A DNA stretch of 64,000 nt from DATGZH01 sp035297265. GTDB lineage: Bacteria > Actinomycetota > Acidimicrobiia > Acidimicrobiales > RAAP-2. The notes under the pieces were generated by a model. That model was not told where the DNA came from. It did no database searches and saw nothing but the letters and a program-made list of their open reading frames with translations. Both the position numbers and the translations under genes were made by a program. How positions within the stretch are numbered: position 1 is the first letter of the stretch; each line of letters opens with the position of its first letter. This document shows positions 41,629 through 51,191 of the stretch, in pieces. The stretch lies in NCBI GenBank assembly GCA_035297265.1, contig DATGZH010000009.1, positions 26,864 through 90,863 of the forward strand, read 5' to 3'.

Positions 41629-44529
41629 GTGGAGCGGACTGACCGGCGGACCTTCCTCGTCAACGGGGTCAAGGTGACCTCGGCGGCCGCCGCGGCGGCG
41701 GCCGTGCTCCCGACGGTGGCCGCCGGGGCCGCCGAGGGGAGCGTCGACCCGGTCCGGACCGGTTCGTCGTCGGGCGCCGGCCGGCCCACGGGGCTCACCG
41801 TGAACGGTCTCGAAGAACCGGTCGGGGTGGACCCCGACGACCTCTCGTTCGCCTGGACGCTCACCGACCGCCGTCGAGGGGCCCGGCAGTCGGCCTACCG
41901 GGTCGTCGTCCGCCGGACGGGGACGGCAGAGACGGTGTGGGACAGCGGCCGGGTGTCGTCGGCCCGGCAGGCCTTCGTCCCCTACGGCGGGCCGTCGCTC
42001 GACGCCGACACCCGCTACGTCTGGACGGTGGCCACGGCCGACGGGACGGGCACCTTCGGGCCGTTCGCGCCAGCCCGGCCCTTCCGGACCGGGCTGCGCG
42101 AGAAGGACTGGCGGGCCGTCTGGCTCGGGACCGGCCCGAGCACGAGCTTCGTGTACACGTACCTCCGACGGGAGTTCACGCTCACGTCGAGCCCGCTCAC
42201 GGCGGCCACGGCCTACGTGGCCGGGGCCCACAAGTATCAGTTGTGGGTCAACGGCACCCTGGCCGACACCGGACCGAGCTACTCCTACCCCGACGAGCAG
42301 TACTACCAGGCCACCGACCTGACGGCGCACCTGCGAGCCGGGCAACGCAACGCCGTCGGGCTCCTCCACTACTGGCACGGCGAGGGCAGCGGCCGTCCGG
42401 CCTCCTTCCCCGGCGTGCTCGCCCAGGTCTCGGTGCACCACGCCGACGGCCGCGACGAGGTGGTGGGCACCGGGGCCGACTGGCGGCAACGGCCCGGCGA
42501 GTGGCTGCCCTCAGCCGTGCGCAACGGGTCGAGCAACGACTACGTCGAGATCATCGACGGCCGGGCCACGCCGCTCGGCTGGTCCTCACCGGGCTACGGC
42601 GACGGCGACTGGTCGGCCGTCTCGGTGCTCGGACCGGTGGGCACAGCCCCGTTCACCGATCTCTACGCCCAACGGTCACGCATCGACGAGCACCCGGTGG
42701 CCCCGGTCAGCCTGCGCACGCTCCCCTCCGGCGCGGTGGTGGCCGACTTCGGGCAGATCCTGGCCGGGCGGCCGGTGGTCGACTTCCACGGGGGCGTGGC
42801 CGGACGGACCGTCAACCTGCACGTCGGCTATCTCCTCGACCAGGACGGCCACGTCTCGACCACCCACGGCACCCAGGGGACGGACCTCAGCTTCACCTAC
42901 ATCCAGCGCGACGGCCCCCAGACGTTCCTCCCCTACACCTTCCTCGGCTTCCGCTACCTCCAGGTCGACGGCGCAGGCGAGCCCCTCACCGCCGACGACG
43001 TCTCGATGGTGGCCCGGCACGCGGCCATGCCGGCCGTGGCCCCGGCCACGTTCCTCTCCTCCAACGAGACGCTCGACCGGGTCTTCGCCCTCTGCGCCCA
43101 CTCAGGCCTCTACGCCAGCCACGAGCAGTTCGTCGACACCCCGACCCGGCAGAAGGGCCAGTTCCTCTCGGACTCGACGAGTGAGTCACAGGTGATCATG
43201 CGGACCTTCGGCGACCGCAACCTGAGCTGGCAGGGCCTCCGGGACTTCGCCCGATCCCAGGCCCGCTTCTGGCCCGACGGCCGGGTGAACGACGTCTACC
43301 CCGACGGGAACGGGGCCACCGACATCCCTGACTTCACCGAGCTCTTCCCCGAGTGGGTCTGGCGCTACTACGTCCACACCGGTGACACCGCCACCGTCGA
43401 GGAGCTCTACCCGACGCTGCGCCGCATCACGGACTACGTGTGGGCGGCCGTCGACCCGACGACCGGCCTCGTCACGAACCTGCCGGGCGGCGGCTCGGAC
43501 TACCAGTACGGGCTCGTCGACTGGCCGCCCCAGATGCGCTACGGCTACGACATGGCCACCGCGGCCCGCACGACGATGAATGTCCTCGCGGTCAACGCCT
43601 GCAACCGGGTCGCCGCGTTCGCCGACATCGTGGGTGACACCACGGCGTCCTCCACCGAGGCCGCCCGGGCCGCGGCCCTCACGGCGGCGATCAACGCCCA
43701 CCTCGTCAACGCCGACGGCCTCTACGTCGACGGCTTGGAGGACGACGGCTCGCCGAGCACCCATGTCTCGCAGCAGGCCAACGCCTTCGCCCTCACCTAC
43801 GGCGTCGTGCCGACGGAGTCCTCCACCGGCTACGGCGTCTTCACGAGCCCGGTGGCCAAGGTCGGCCGTCACGTCGCCTCCCTCGGCGTCGCCATGGGAC
43901 CGGACCACGGGCTCGAGCTCGTGCGGGCGCTGCACGCGGCCGGCATGGATGGTGCGATGGTGAAGACGTTGACCGATGCCGGCTCTCCGGGTTGGGCCTA
44001 CATCCTGGCCCACGGGGGCACGTTCACCTGGGAGAGCTGGACCCCGAGCGACCTCGAGGGGGACAGCATGAGCCACGGCTGGGGCTCGGGTGCTCTCGTG
44101 GCGATGCAGGAGCACCTCCTCGGGATCGAGCCGCTCCCCCCGGGTACGCTCCCCGGCCCGCCGGTGGCCACCCATCTTGTGGTGGCCCCGCCGCTCGACG
44201 CCATCCGGCACGGCGCACGCTCATCGGAGCGCCTCACGTTCGCCAGCGGCACCGCACCGACGACCTCGGGTCCGGTCACGCTCGCCTGGCGCAACAGCGC
44301 TCTCAACCGCAACACCGACCGCCTCGCCCTCTCGCTCACCCTGCCGGCGAACAGCCGGGCCCGGCTGGAGTTGCCGGCGGCCGGGCCCGGCTCGGTCACC
44401 GAGAGCGGCCGCCAGGTGACGCAGGCGACTGGCGTGAGCGTCGAGGACACGAGCGTGCCGGGGGTATTGACGCTCCTCGTCGATGCGGGGAGCTACCGCT
44501 TCGAAGCGGTGGGCACGGCATACGTCTGA
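41629..44529 (+). CDS. Exported alpha-L-rhamnosidase-like glycoside hydrolase (GH78)
   Basis: 966 residues. A twin-arginine signal opens the protein (TDRRTFLVNGVKVTSAAAAA), so it is exported folded. Then a Fn3-like N-terminal domain (about 55-160), the beta-sandwich rhamnosidase N domain (about 165-340), the concanavalin-like domain, and the (alpha/alpha)6 barrel (about 490-830) with the DTPTRQKGQFLSDSTSES acidic motif and, near its end, FTWESWTPSDLEGDSMSHGW. The last 120 residues form a beta-sandwich cap. GH78 enzymes remove terminal L-rhamnose from glycans or glycosides. GTG at 41629. The glycan-active genes around it do not form an obvious cluster. Confidence 0.87.
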   Translation: MERTDRRTFLVNGVKVTSAAAAAAAVLPTVAAGAAEGSVDPVRTGSSSGAGRPTGLTVNGLEEPVGVDPDDLSFAWTLTDRRRGARQSAYRVVVRRTGTAETVWDSGRVSSARQAFVPYGGPSLDADTRYVWTVATADGTGTFGPFAPARPFRTGLREKDWRAVWLGTGPSTSFVYTYLRREFTLTSSPLTAATAYVAGAHKYQLWVNGTLADTGPSYSYPDEQYYQATDLTAHLRAGQRNAVGLLHYWHGEGSGRPASFPGVLAQVSVHHADGRDEVVGTGADWRQRPGEWLPSAVRNGSSNDYVEIIDGRATPLGWSSPGYGDGDWSAVSVLGPVGTAPFTDLYAQRSRIDEHPVAPVSLRTLPSGAVVADFGQILAGRPVVDFHGGVAGRTVNLHVGYLLDQDGHVSTTHGTQGTDLSFTYIQRDGPQTFLPYTFLGFRYLQVDGAGEPLTADDVSMVARHAAMPAVAPATFLSSNETLDRVFALCAHSGLYASHEQFVDTPTRQKGQFLSDSTSESQVIMRTFGDRNLSWQGLRDFARSQARFWPDGRVNDVYPDGNGATDIPDFTELFPEWVWRYYVHTGDTATVEELYPTLRRITDYVWAAVDPTTGLVTNLPGGGSDYQYGLVDWPPQMRYGYDMATAARTTMNVLAVNACNRVAAFADIVGDTTASSTEAARAAALTAAINAHLVNADGLYVDGLEDDGSPSTHVSQQANAFALTYGVVPTESSTGYGVFTSPVAKVGRHVASLGVAMGPDHGLELVRALHAAGMDGAMVKTLTDAGSPGWAYILAHGGTFTWESWTPSDLEGDSMSHGWGSGALVAMQEHLLGIEPLPPGTLPGPPVATHLVVAPPLDAIRHGARSSERLTFASGTAPTTSGPVTLAWRNSALNRNTDRLALSLTLPANSRARLELPAAGPGSVTESGRQVTQATGVSVEDTSVPGVLTLLVDAGSYRFEAVGTAYV

Positions 44530-44559
44530 CCCTCCCTCGCGGCGGCACAGCGCCGGGGA

Positions 44560-47067
44560 TCAGGAGATCGTGATCGACAGCTGCTCAGTCGCCGTGCTGG
44601 GGGCCCGGGGTCTGGTCGCGGCCCTCGAGTCTTTGACTCGCACCGTGAAGTCGAACGTCCCGGTTTTCGTCGGCGTGCCCGAGATCGCGCCGGTGGCCGG
44701 GTCGAGCGTGAGGCCCTTGGGCAGCTTCCCGGCGCCGCTCACCAGCTTCCAGTGGTAGGGCGGATTCCCACCCTCAGCCCAGATCGTCGACGCATAGGGC
44801 TGGCCAAGGCTCCCGGCGGGCAACGAGGTCGTGACGACGCCAAGGGCTCCGCTGGAGGACGTCTCGATCAGGGTCTGATTTCCGTCGGCCAAGTAGCCCA
44901 CCGCCGTGCAGCTACTGGCGGTGGCACAGGTGACCCCCTTCAGGGTCTGGGCGAACGTACCCGGCGGGCTGTAGAGCGCTGACCACGTGGTCCCGTTCCA
45001 ATATTCGATGGGTGCGGCCTGCTCGCCACCCACCGCCACACAGCTGTTCGTGCTGGTGCACGACACACCGAAGAGCCGACCGTCGCCTGGGCTGGGCACG
45101 ACCGACCACGCCGCACCGTTCCAGGACTCGGTCAGCGTCGCCCCAGTCGAACCGTTGGCATACTCGCCCACCGCCATGCAGCTGCTCGGTCCGGTGCAGG
45201 ACACACCTTCCAGGGCGTTCCCACCGGCGGGGGAACCGGGGCTCGGGCTCGGCACGACGGTCCACGCGCTCCCGTTCCACGATTCGACGAGCGTGTACCA
45301 ATTGCCTGACTGCTCGGTCGCGCCGACGGCCATGCAGCCGTCCGGCCCGGTACACGAGACGCCGTAGAGCTCGTTGCCCTCACCAGGGCTGGGGCTGGGC
45401 ACGACCGACCACGACGTCCCGTCCCAGGACTCGACCAGGGTCGCCCAGGAACTCGCGTCCTGGGCCACGCCGACAGCGACACAGTTCGCCGGACCGGTAC
45501 ATGACACGCCGTTCAAGATGTTGGTTCTCGAAGCGGGGCTGGGGCTGGGCACGACGGTCCACGAGGCGCCGTCCCAGGCCTCGACCAGGGTCTCGTCGGT
45601 CTCACCGGCGAGGTCGGCGCCCACGGCCACGCAGGTGCTGGGGCCCGTGCACGAGACGCCGTTCAGCGTGTTGGCCGCGCTGCCGAAGCCCGTGCCCGGG
45701 CTGGGGCTTGGGAGGATCGTCCACGAGGCGCCGTCCCAGGCCTCGACCAGGGTCTGTTGCTGGATCCCGCCGTCGTCGTAGCCCACCGCGATACAGCTGG
45801 TTGGACCGCCACAGGAGACCCCGTTGAGCACGTTCCCCACATCGGGGCCGGCCGGGCTGGGGCTCGCGACGAGCGACCACGACGTCCCGTCCCACGACTC
45901 GGTCAGGACCTGGATCCCGCCGCCCACGACGGACTGGCCGGTGTCCGTGCAGCTCGCCCCGTCGCACGAGACGGCGTCGAGCTGGTCGCCGCCGCCGCCC
46001 GGGCTGACCGCCGACGTGACCGTCCACGACGTCCCGTCCCACGTCTCGGCCAGCGTCTCTTGTGCCGGTCCGGTACCGTCGTCACCGACTGCGAGGCAAC
46101 TGTTCGGCCCGGCACAGGACACACCGTTGAGCTCGTTGTGACCGCTGTCCGGGCTGACCGCCGACGTGACCGTCCAGGACGTCCCGTCCCACGACTCGGC
46201 CAACGCTTCCTGCGTCGATCCCGTGCTGTCGGTACCGACCGCGACGCAGCTGTTCGAGGCGGCGCACGACACGCTGTTGAGCTCGTTCGTGCTGCCTCCC
46301 GGGCTCGGGCTGCTCACGACCACCCACTGCCAGCCCGGGCCGGGCGAGAACTCGACCAGAGTCTGGTTGCCGACGGTCCCGACCGCCCAGCACGCCCCCG
46401 AGCTCAGGCAGGTCACCGCCTGCAGTTGGCCCATGGTGTACCGGTTGACCTGTTGAGCGAAGCTCCAAGCCGACCCGTCCCAGTCTTCGACGAGGGCTTG
46501 CTGCTGCGAGCCGTTCCAGTAGGAGCCGACGGCGACGCAGTTCGTCGTGGCGGAGCAGGACACGCCGTGCAGCTCGTAGTTCGTGCTGCCCGGGTTGGGA
46601 CTCGGGACGATGGACCACGACGTGCCGTCCCAGGACTCGACCAAGGGCTGCTCCTGCGTTCCCGAGGTTTGGTAGTAACCCACCGCCATGCAGCTGCTGG
46701 GGCCGCTGCATGACACCCCTTCGAGGTCGTTGACGTAGAGACCGACGGGGCCTTCACTCGGGCTTGGTGTGACCGACCACGAAGTCCCGTCCCAGGTCTC
46801 GGCCAGCGTCCCAGTGTCTGTGTCGCCGACGGCCATGCAGCTGCTCGCACCGGTACAGGACACGTCGTTCAACTGGTCGTAGTACGCGCTGTTGTTGGGG
46901 CTGGGCACGATCGCCCAGTCCGAGGGAGCCGCCGCTGCCGCCCCGGTGACGACCACGGCGCCGACGAGGCTGGTCACGCCCACCACCGCGAGCATCAGGG
47001 CCCAGCGGCGGGTGGGACGGCGGTGGTCACCGCCGAGAGTCCGCACGTGTCGCCTTCGAGTAGCCAT
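44560..47067 (-). CDS. Secreted repeat protein (GVSC...AVG...ESWDGTSW repeats) with terminal Ig-like domain
   Basis: 835 residues from ATG 47067 (GGAG 6-7 bases upstream); ATG 47082 is in frame. An Arg-rich signal peptide with one hydrophobic segment (WALMLAVVGVTSLVGAVVVT) is followed by about 13 repeats of 50-55 residues, each of the form LNGVSCTGPSSCMAVG, a variable loop, then TLVESWDGTSWSVVPSPSPG. The paired Cys of each SC..SC probably form disulfides; the repeat length suits beta-propeller blades, enough for two propellers. The last 90 residues are a putative Ig domain (YHWKLVSGAGKLPKGLTLD). Likely a cell-surface binding protein. Confidence 0.85.
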   Translation of the reverse strand: MATRRRHVRTLGGDHRRPTRRWALMLAVVGVTSLVGAVVVTGAAAAAPSDWAIVPSPNNSAYYDQLNDVSCTGASSCMAVGDTDTGTLAETWDGTSWSVTPSPSEGPVGLYVNDLEGVSCSGPSSCMAVGYYQTSGTQEQPLVESWDGTSWSIVPSPNPGSTNYELHGVSCSATTNCVAVGSYWNGSQQQALVEDWDGSAWSFAQQVNRYTMGQLQAVTCLSSGACWAVGTVGNQTLVEFSPGPGWQWVVVSSPSPGGSTNELNSVSCAASNSCVAVGTDSTGSTQEALAESWDGTSWTVTSAVSPDSGHNELNGVSCAGPNSCLAVGDDGTGPAQETLAETWDGTSWTVTSAVSPGGGGDQLDAVSCDGASCTDTGQSVVGGGIQVLTESWDGTSWSLVASPSPAGPDVGNVLNGVSCGGPTSCIAVGYDDGGIQQQTLVEAWDGASWTILPSPSPGTGFGSAANTLNGVSCTGPSTCVAVGADLAGETDETLVEAWDGASWTVVPSPSPASRTNILNGVSCTGPANCVAVGVAQDASSWATLVESWDGTSWSVVPSPSPGEGNELYGVSCTGPDGCMAVGATEQSGNWYTLVESWNGSAWTVVPSPSPGSPAGGNALEGVSCTGPSSCMAVGEYANGSTGATLTESWNGAAWSVVPSPGDGRLFGVSCTSTNSCVAVGGEQAAPIEYWNGTTWSALYSPPGTFAQTLKGVTCATASSCTAVGYLADGNQTLIETSSSGALGVVTTSLPAGSLGQPYASTIWAEGGNPPYHWKLVSGAGKLPKGLTLDPATGAISGTPTKTGTFDFTVRVKDSRAATRPRAPSTATEQLSITIS

Positions 47068-47082
47068 GCCCCGCTCCAACAT

Positions 47083-47124
47083 CTTCTGACCCGCTATTGC
47101 AATACTTCTGACCTTCTATTGCAA
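47083..47124. repeat. Two 20-bp direct repeats just upstream of the repeat-protein gene
   Basis: The 20 bases at 47083-47102 and those at 47105-47124 match at 18 positions, with a period of 22 bases (two helical turns). On the minus strand each reads TTGCAATAG...GGTCAGAAG. They lie immediately upstream of the possible starts at 47082/47067, and the spacing suggests tandem binding sites for a dimeric regulator. They are also AT-richer than their surroundings. Confidence 0.6.
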
Positions 47125-47183
47125 CATAGACGACCACGAGGCACTGTCCGTCCACCGAGACGGCGGCCACCTGGTGACGAAGC

Positions 47184-48476
47184 TCACCCGGTCCCACTCG
47201 CCTCCTCGCCGGACCCGGCCCTGACCTCGCGGACGACGTTGGCCCCCTGGTCGCTGAAGTACACGTCGCCGGCCTGGTCCACGGCCACACCGGAGGGATA
47301 AGTGATCGTGCTCAGCACCCACTTCGTCCCGTCGGACTGGCTTCCCGTGGGCACCGCGCCGACCAAGGTGTACATGGCGTTCGACTGGACGCTCCGGCCG
47401 AACACGGACCCCGTGCCGGCGGCGACGAAACGCACGGCCCGGCTGTAGGTGTCGGCCACGAACAGGTCGCCCCGGGCGTCCACCGCCAGGCCGTAGGGGA
47501 AGTTGAGCTCCCCGACGGGGCTCGTCGCCGGGAGTCCGTCGGTCAGGTAGGGGCCGTAGCCACCGTCGCCGGCGACCGTGGCGATGTCGCCGGCGGCGAT
47601 CGGCACGCCGAAGTAGGTGCCCGAGACCGCGGCCACGACCCGCACCGTGCTGTTGCCCCGATCGGCGATGTAGAGGTTGCCCGACCCGTCGACGGCCACC
47701 GCCGTGGGCGGCCCGAGCTCGGCCGAGCTGGCCGGTCCGCCGTCACCCGAGGCGCCGCAGGTGCCCGTACCGGCCACGACCTCATACGGCGCGGTGGTGT
47801 CGACGCGCGTCGGCCCGCCTGAGCCGCGGACCTCGAGCACCCGACAATTGCCGGTGTCAGCCACGAACACGTCGTCCGACGGGTCCACCGCCACACCAGA
47901 CGGCTGGCGCAGCTGGCCGAAAGGCGCCGTCACGCTGATCTCTGCGTCCCCGGCTGTGCCATCACCGAGGAAGCTCTGGGGCGCCTGGCTCTTCGCCGCC
48001 TTCGCCGCGAGCACGACCACCCGGTTCGCCGTGGCGAGCGCGATGAAGAGATCGCCGTAGCGATCCACCGCCACCCCCGTCGGGAAGCCGATGTCGGTCC
48101 TCGTCAACGTGCTCTTCACCCCGGCACAGGTACCGCCGGCCACTGTGTAGATGCGGTGGGCGTCCATCGAGATCCCGTACTGGACACCCGAATGCGCAGG
48201 CACCTCACGTACCCGGCAGTTGCCCGTGTCGGCGATGAAGAGGTCACCGGCACCGTCGACGGCGATCCCCTCGGGACCGTCGAGTGAGGCCCGGGCCGCT
48301 GGTCCGCCGTCCCCGCCGAACGCCGGACGGCCCGTGCCGACCACGGTGACGACCGTCGTCCCCGTCGCCCCGGCCGGGACGCCCGCTCCCGACACGAGCG
48401 CCGCCAGCAGGCCCATCGCCAGGGTGCCTACCAGCAGGCGTCGCGCCACATGGTCCCGGTGCCGGGCTCGGCGCAT
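47184..48476 (-). CDS. Secreted NHL-repeat beta-propeller protein
   Basis: 430 residues from ATG 48476; GTG 48506 is an alternative. Signal peptide (LLVGTLAMGLLAALVSGAGVPAGA), then six or so NHL repeats of about 55 residues, each containing PxGxAVDxxGDLFIADTxN: LDGPEGIAVDGAGDLFIADT, FPTGVAVDRYGDLFIA, QPSGVAVDPSDDVFVADT, PPTAVAVDGSGNLYIADR, FPYGLAVDARGDLFVADT and YPSGVAVDQAGDVYFSDQ. NHL propellers bind ligands outside the cell or act as lyases/hydrolases. It precedes the other repeat-rich secreted protein on the same strand. Confidence 0.88.
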   Translation of the reverse strand: MRRARHRDHVARRLLVGTLAMGLLAALVSGAGVPAGATGTTVVTVVGTGRPAFGGDGGPAARASLDGPEGIAVDGAGDLFIADTGNCRVREVPAHSGVQYGISMDAHRIYTVAGGTCAGVKSTLTRTDIGFPTGVAVDRYGDLFIALATANRVVVLAAKAAKSQAPQSFLGDGTAGDAEISVTAPFGQLRQPSGVAVDPSDDVFVADTGNCRVLEVRGSGGPTRVDTTAPYEVVAGTGTCGASGDGGPASSAELGPPTAVAVDGSGNLYIADRGNSTVRVVAAVSGTYFGVPIAAGDIATVAGDGGYGPYLTDGLPATSPVGELNFPYGLAVDARGDLFVADTYSRAVRFVAAGTGSVFGRSVQSNAMYTLVGAVPTGSQSDGTKWVLSTITYPSGVAVDQAGDVYFSDQGANVVREVRAGSGEEASGTG

Positions 48477-48525
48477 CGGGCGCACGATATCGGAGCGGCC
48501 CAGCACGGAGCGGGGTACCGGCGAC

Positions 48526-49362
48526 CTACGGACCGGCCTCGGCCTCTCGCGCCTTGTCCCGGGGCATCTGGGCCCGTTCGGCCATGTCGCGCCGGGCGGC
48601 GTTGGCGTCGGCCTGGTGGGCGGTGAGCGCCATGAGGTCGGTCGACATCTTCCAGTGCAGCCGCAGACCCATAAGCTCCCAGGCCCGCGACACCAGGTGC
48701 TTCGTGGCCATGAGGGTGGAGAGCGGCGCCCGGGCGATGTGGCGGGCCAGCTCCTCCACCCGGCCTTCGAGCTCGTCGATCGGCACCACCTCGTTGACCA
48801 TCCCGAACCGGAGGGCCTCCTCGGCCGTCACGGTCTGGGCGGTGTAGAGGTACTGGTAGGCCCGCTTCCAGTTCATGAACAGCCAGGGCTCGATCATCGT
48901 CTCGCCGCCCGGGAAGCCGAGGCCCTGCACGAGCGGCATCTGGAAGAACGCGTCCTCCGAGGCGATCGTGATGTCGGGGATGAGGGCCCAGTAGGTGCCG
49001 CCGCCGAGGGCGTAGCCGTGCACCTGGGCGATGGTGGGCTTCGGGAACTCCCAGAGGCGGAGCACCGGCCACAAGAAGAGGTCGGACTGGGCCTTCCACA
49101 CGGTGCCCCACTGCTCCATGTTCTCGGTGAACTCGGGCAGGTAGTCGCCCCCGATGGCGTGGCCGGCACAGAACCCCTTGCCGTTGGCCTTGATGACGAC
49201 GACCTTCACGTCGTAGTCCGCCTCGGCCCGGTCGAGCCCCTCGTCGAACTGGTGGACCATCTCCGAGGACTGGGCGTTGGCCCGCTCCGGCCAGTTGAGG
49301 ACGATGCGGGCGACGGCGCCGTCCTTCTCGTAGAGGATGCGTCCGAGGTCCACCTGCTCCAT
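48526..49362 (-). CDS. Enoyl-CoA hydratase/isomerase family protein
   Basis: 278 residues, crotonase fold. Oxyanion-hole segments are GKGFCAGHAIGGDYL and QVHGYALGGGTYWALIPDIT; the middle has VQGLGFPGGETMIEPWLFMN, characteristic of a large actinobacterial subgroup, and LYTAQTVTAEEALRFGMVNE. C-terminal helices (SRAWELMGLRLHWKMS) form the trimer lid. It is 51 bases downstream of the amidohydrolase gene in the same direction, suggesting one degradative operon. Substrate unknown. Confidence 0.9.
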   Translation of the reverse strand: MEQVDLGRILYEKDGAVARIVLNWPERANAQSSEMVHQFDEGLDRAEADYDVKVVVIKANGKGFCAGHAIGGDYLPEFTENMEQWGTVWKAQSDLFLWPVLRLWEFPKPTIAQVHGYALGGGTYWALIPDITIASEDAFFQMPLVQGLGFPGGETMIEPWLFMNWKRAYQYLYTAQTVTAEEALRFGMVNEVVPIDELEGRVEELARHIARAPLSTLMATKHLVSRAWELMGLRLHWKMSTDLMALTAHQADANAARRDMAERAQMPRDKAREAEAGP

Positions 49363-49413
49363 CGCCTCACCTCACCGGGCCCGTGGGCGGACCGAGGCCG
49401 CAGCGTCGAGCGG

Positions 49414-50670
49414 TCAGGCGCTCAGCTGGGCCTCGTAGCGTCGCCGCCACTCTTCGCGCGAGACGGTAGCCGTCTCGACGTCGGTCGCCCCGGCCCGGAG
49501 GGCGGCCACGGTGGCCTCGGTCCGCGGGCGGTGGGCGAAGGGGTCGAAGCCGATGAAGCGGGCCGAGTTCTCCCAGGTGATCTTGTTGATCTCCTCGTCC
49601 GTGGCCCCCGCCGCGGTCAGCTCGGCCAGAACCACCTCGGGGGCGTCGGGCCAGAGCGAGTCCGAGTGGGGGTAGTCGCATTCCCAGGCGATGATGTCGA
49701 CCCCGATCTCCCGACGGAGCTTCAAGGCCGACGGGTCCGTCACGTAGCAGGCGAGGCAGTGCCGGCGGAAGATGTCGCTCGGCAGGTCGTCGCCGAAGTC
49801 GTGCCGCAGCCAGCGCTGGTTCGTGTAGTGGCGGTCGCAACGGTCGAGGTAGAAGGGGATCCAGCCGATCCCGGCCTCGGACCACACCACCTTCAGCTCG
49901 GGGAACTTGTGGAAGGCCGGCCCCCAGAGAAGGTCCTGGGCGGCGAGGGCCGACACCTGGGTAGCGAGCACGATCAGGTTGTCGATCGGGGCCTCGGGTG
50001 GCGACGAGATGGCCCCGAAGCCCTGGCCGATGTGGAGACACATGGCCATCCCTTCGTCGGAGACGGCGGTGAAGAACGGGTCCCAGAAGTCTGAGTGGTA
50101 ACTCGGCAGGTCCTGAAGGTGCGGCAGCTCGGGCATGCTCATGGCCACGACGCCTTTGGCCGCCGTCCGGTGCACTTCGGCCACGAGGGCGTCCATGTCC
50201 CAGACGGGTGGGATGGCGAGCGGAATGAACCGGCCGGGGTGGGCGGCGCACCACTCGTCGACATGCCAGTCGTTGTAGGCCTGCAGCATGACGAGGGCGA
50301 GGTCCTTGTCCGCCGCCCGGTGGAAGGTGTTGGCGCTGAAGCCGGCGAAGGACGGGAAGCACATCGAGGCGAGCACCCCGTTGCGATCCATGTCGCGCAC
50401 CCGCGCGTGGACGTCGTAGGCACCGGGTCGCATCTCGGCGAACGTCGTGGGGTCCATCCCCCACTCCTCCTTCGGCCACGAGACCACGGCGTTGAGGCCC
50501 ATCGATCCGGCGGTCACGCCCTGGAAGACCCAGCGCTCCATGCCGTCGTCGCCCTCGACGATCCTCGGGGCGTCTGCGGCGTAGCGGGCCGGGACGTGGC
50601 GCTCGAACATGTCTTTCGGCTCGACGACGTGGTCGTCGATGCTGATGAGGATCATGTCGTCGACCTGCAT
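49414..50670 (-). CDS. Amidohydrolase 2 family metal-dependent hydrolase
   Basis: 418 residues from ATG 50670 (GGGAGG upstream). The metal motif SIDDHVVEP is at the N-terminus, then RVRDMDRNGVLASMCFPSF, MCLHIGQGFG, VVWSEAGIGWIPFYLDRCD and AWECDYPHSDSLWPDA with the last Asp ligand. Compared with the amidohydrolase at 2646-3767 it has DDH in place of DGH and is 45 residues longer, so the two are paralogues of different subgroups. Cyclic amide or aromatic acid substrates are typical. Confidence 0.88.
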   Translation of the reverse strand: MQVDDMILISIDDHVVEPKDMFERHVPARYAADAPRIVEGDDGMERWVFQGVTAGSMGLNAVVSWPKEEWGMDPTTFAEMRPGAYDVHARVRDMDRNGVLASMCFPSFAGFSANTFHRAADKDLALVMLQAYNDWHVDEWCAAHPGRFIPLAIPPVWDMDALVAEVHRTAAKGVVAMSMPELPHLQDLPSYHSDFWDPFFTAVSDEGMAMCLHIGQGFGAISSPPEAPIDNLIVLATQVSALAAQDLLWGPAFHKFPELKVVWSEAGIGWIPFYLDRCDRHYTNQRWLRHDFGDDLPSDIFRRHCLACYVTDPSALKLRREIGVDIIAWECDYPHSDSLWPDAPEVVLAELTAAGATDEEINKITWENSARFIGFDPFAHRPRTEATVAALRAGATDVETATVSREEWRRRYEAQLSA

Positions 50671-50804
50671 GGCCCCTCCCTTCGGGTCACTGGTCCGGGG
50701 CCGGGGGCGCCCCGCCCGGGCCACCACCCCACCGTACGCCGGCGGGGTCGGCGCCGGACCTGAGCCTCCGTCCGCGCAGAATCGCAGTGGGTATAGGCAC
50801 TATT

Positions 50805-50822
50805 CTGCCCGATTTCGGGCAG
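50805..50822. promoter_or_regulatory. 18-bp palindrome in the divergent promoter region
   Basis: CTGCCCGA at 50805-50812 and TCGGGCAG at 50815-50822 are exact reverse complements around TT. It lies between the amidohydrolase (start 50670) and the small gene at 50855, with TATAGGCACTATTC just upstream. It may be a repressor operator or a hairpin in the leader of the small gene. Confidence 0.5.
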
Positions 50823-50854
50823 GTGCCTTGCAGTTCCGGCCCACGTTGAGCACA

Positions 50855-51139
50855 ATGCCGGTAATGGCTTCGGGGACGGCGGCGCCGAACGACCTGGTCG
50901 AGCACCTGGCCGCGAGCACGGGGCTCCCCGGCGGGGTGGCGGCCCGGGTGGTCGACGAGGTGGTCGAGTACTTCGCCGAGCCGCTCGAGGCGTACGTCCG
51001 GCGGCGCCACACCGAGCTCCGACGGGTCGGGCTCGGCAACGAGGCCATCTTCGACCGGGTGGCCGAGGAGCTCGAGCACCGGCTGGTCCAGCCGCCCCGG
51101 CTGTCGACCCGCCAGCTGCGGCGCCTGGTCTACGGATGA
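50855..51139 (+). CDS. Small conserved-looking helical protein upstream of glmS
   Basis: 94 residues from ATG 50855 (ATG 50864 is also possible). It is mainly alpha-helical, with VARVVDEVVEYFAEPLEAYV, RRRHTELRRVGLGNEAIFD and RVAEELEHRLVQPPRLSTRQ. No membrane segment. The position 52 bases before glmS on the same strand suggests co-transcription. I do not recognise the family; the RRHxELR...GxxNExIF pattern may bind nucleic acid or a partner protein. Confidence 0.6.
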   Translation: MPVMASGTAAPNDLVEHLAASTGLPGGVAARVVDEVVEYFAEPLEAYVRRRHTELRRVGLGNEAIFDRVAEELEHRLVQPPRLSTRQLRRLVYG

Positions 51140-51191
51140 ACCCGGTCGACAGATGAGTCGACAGATGAAGAAGAGAGGGAGGGCCTGAACC

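Noticed and set aside
51140..51191. glmS ribozyme upstream of glmS
   Set aside because: Only 52 bases separate it from the preceding gene; there is no room for or sign of the ribozyme core.
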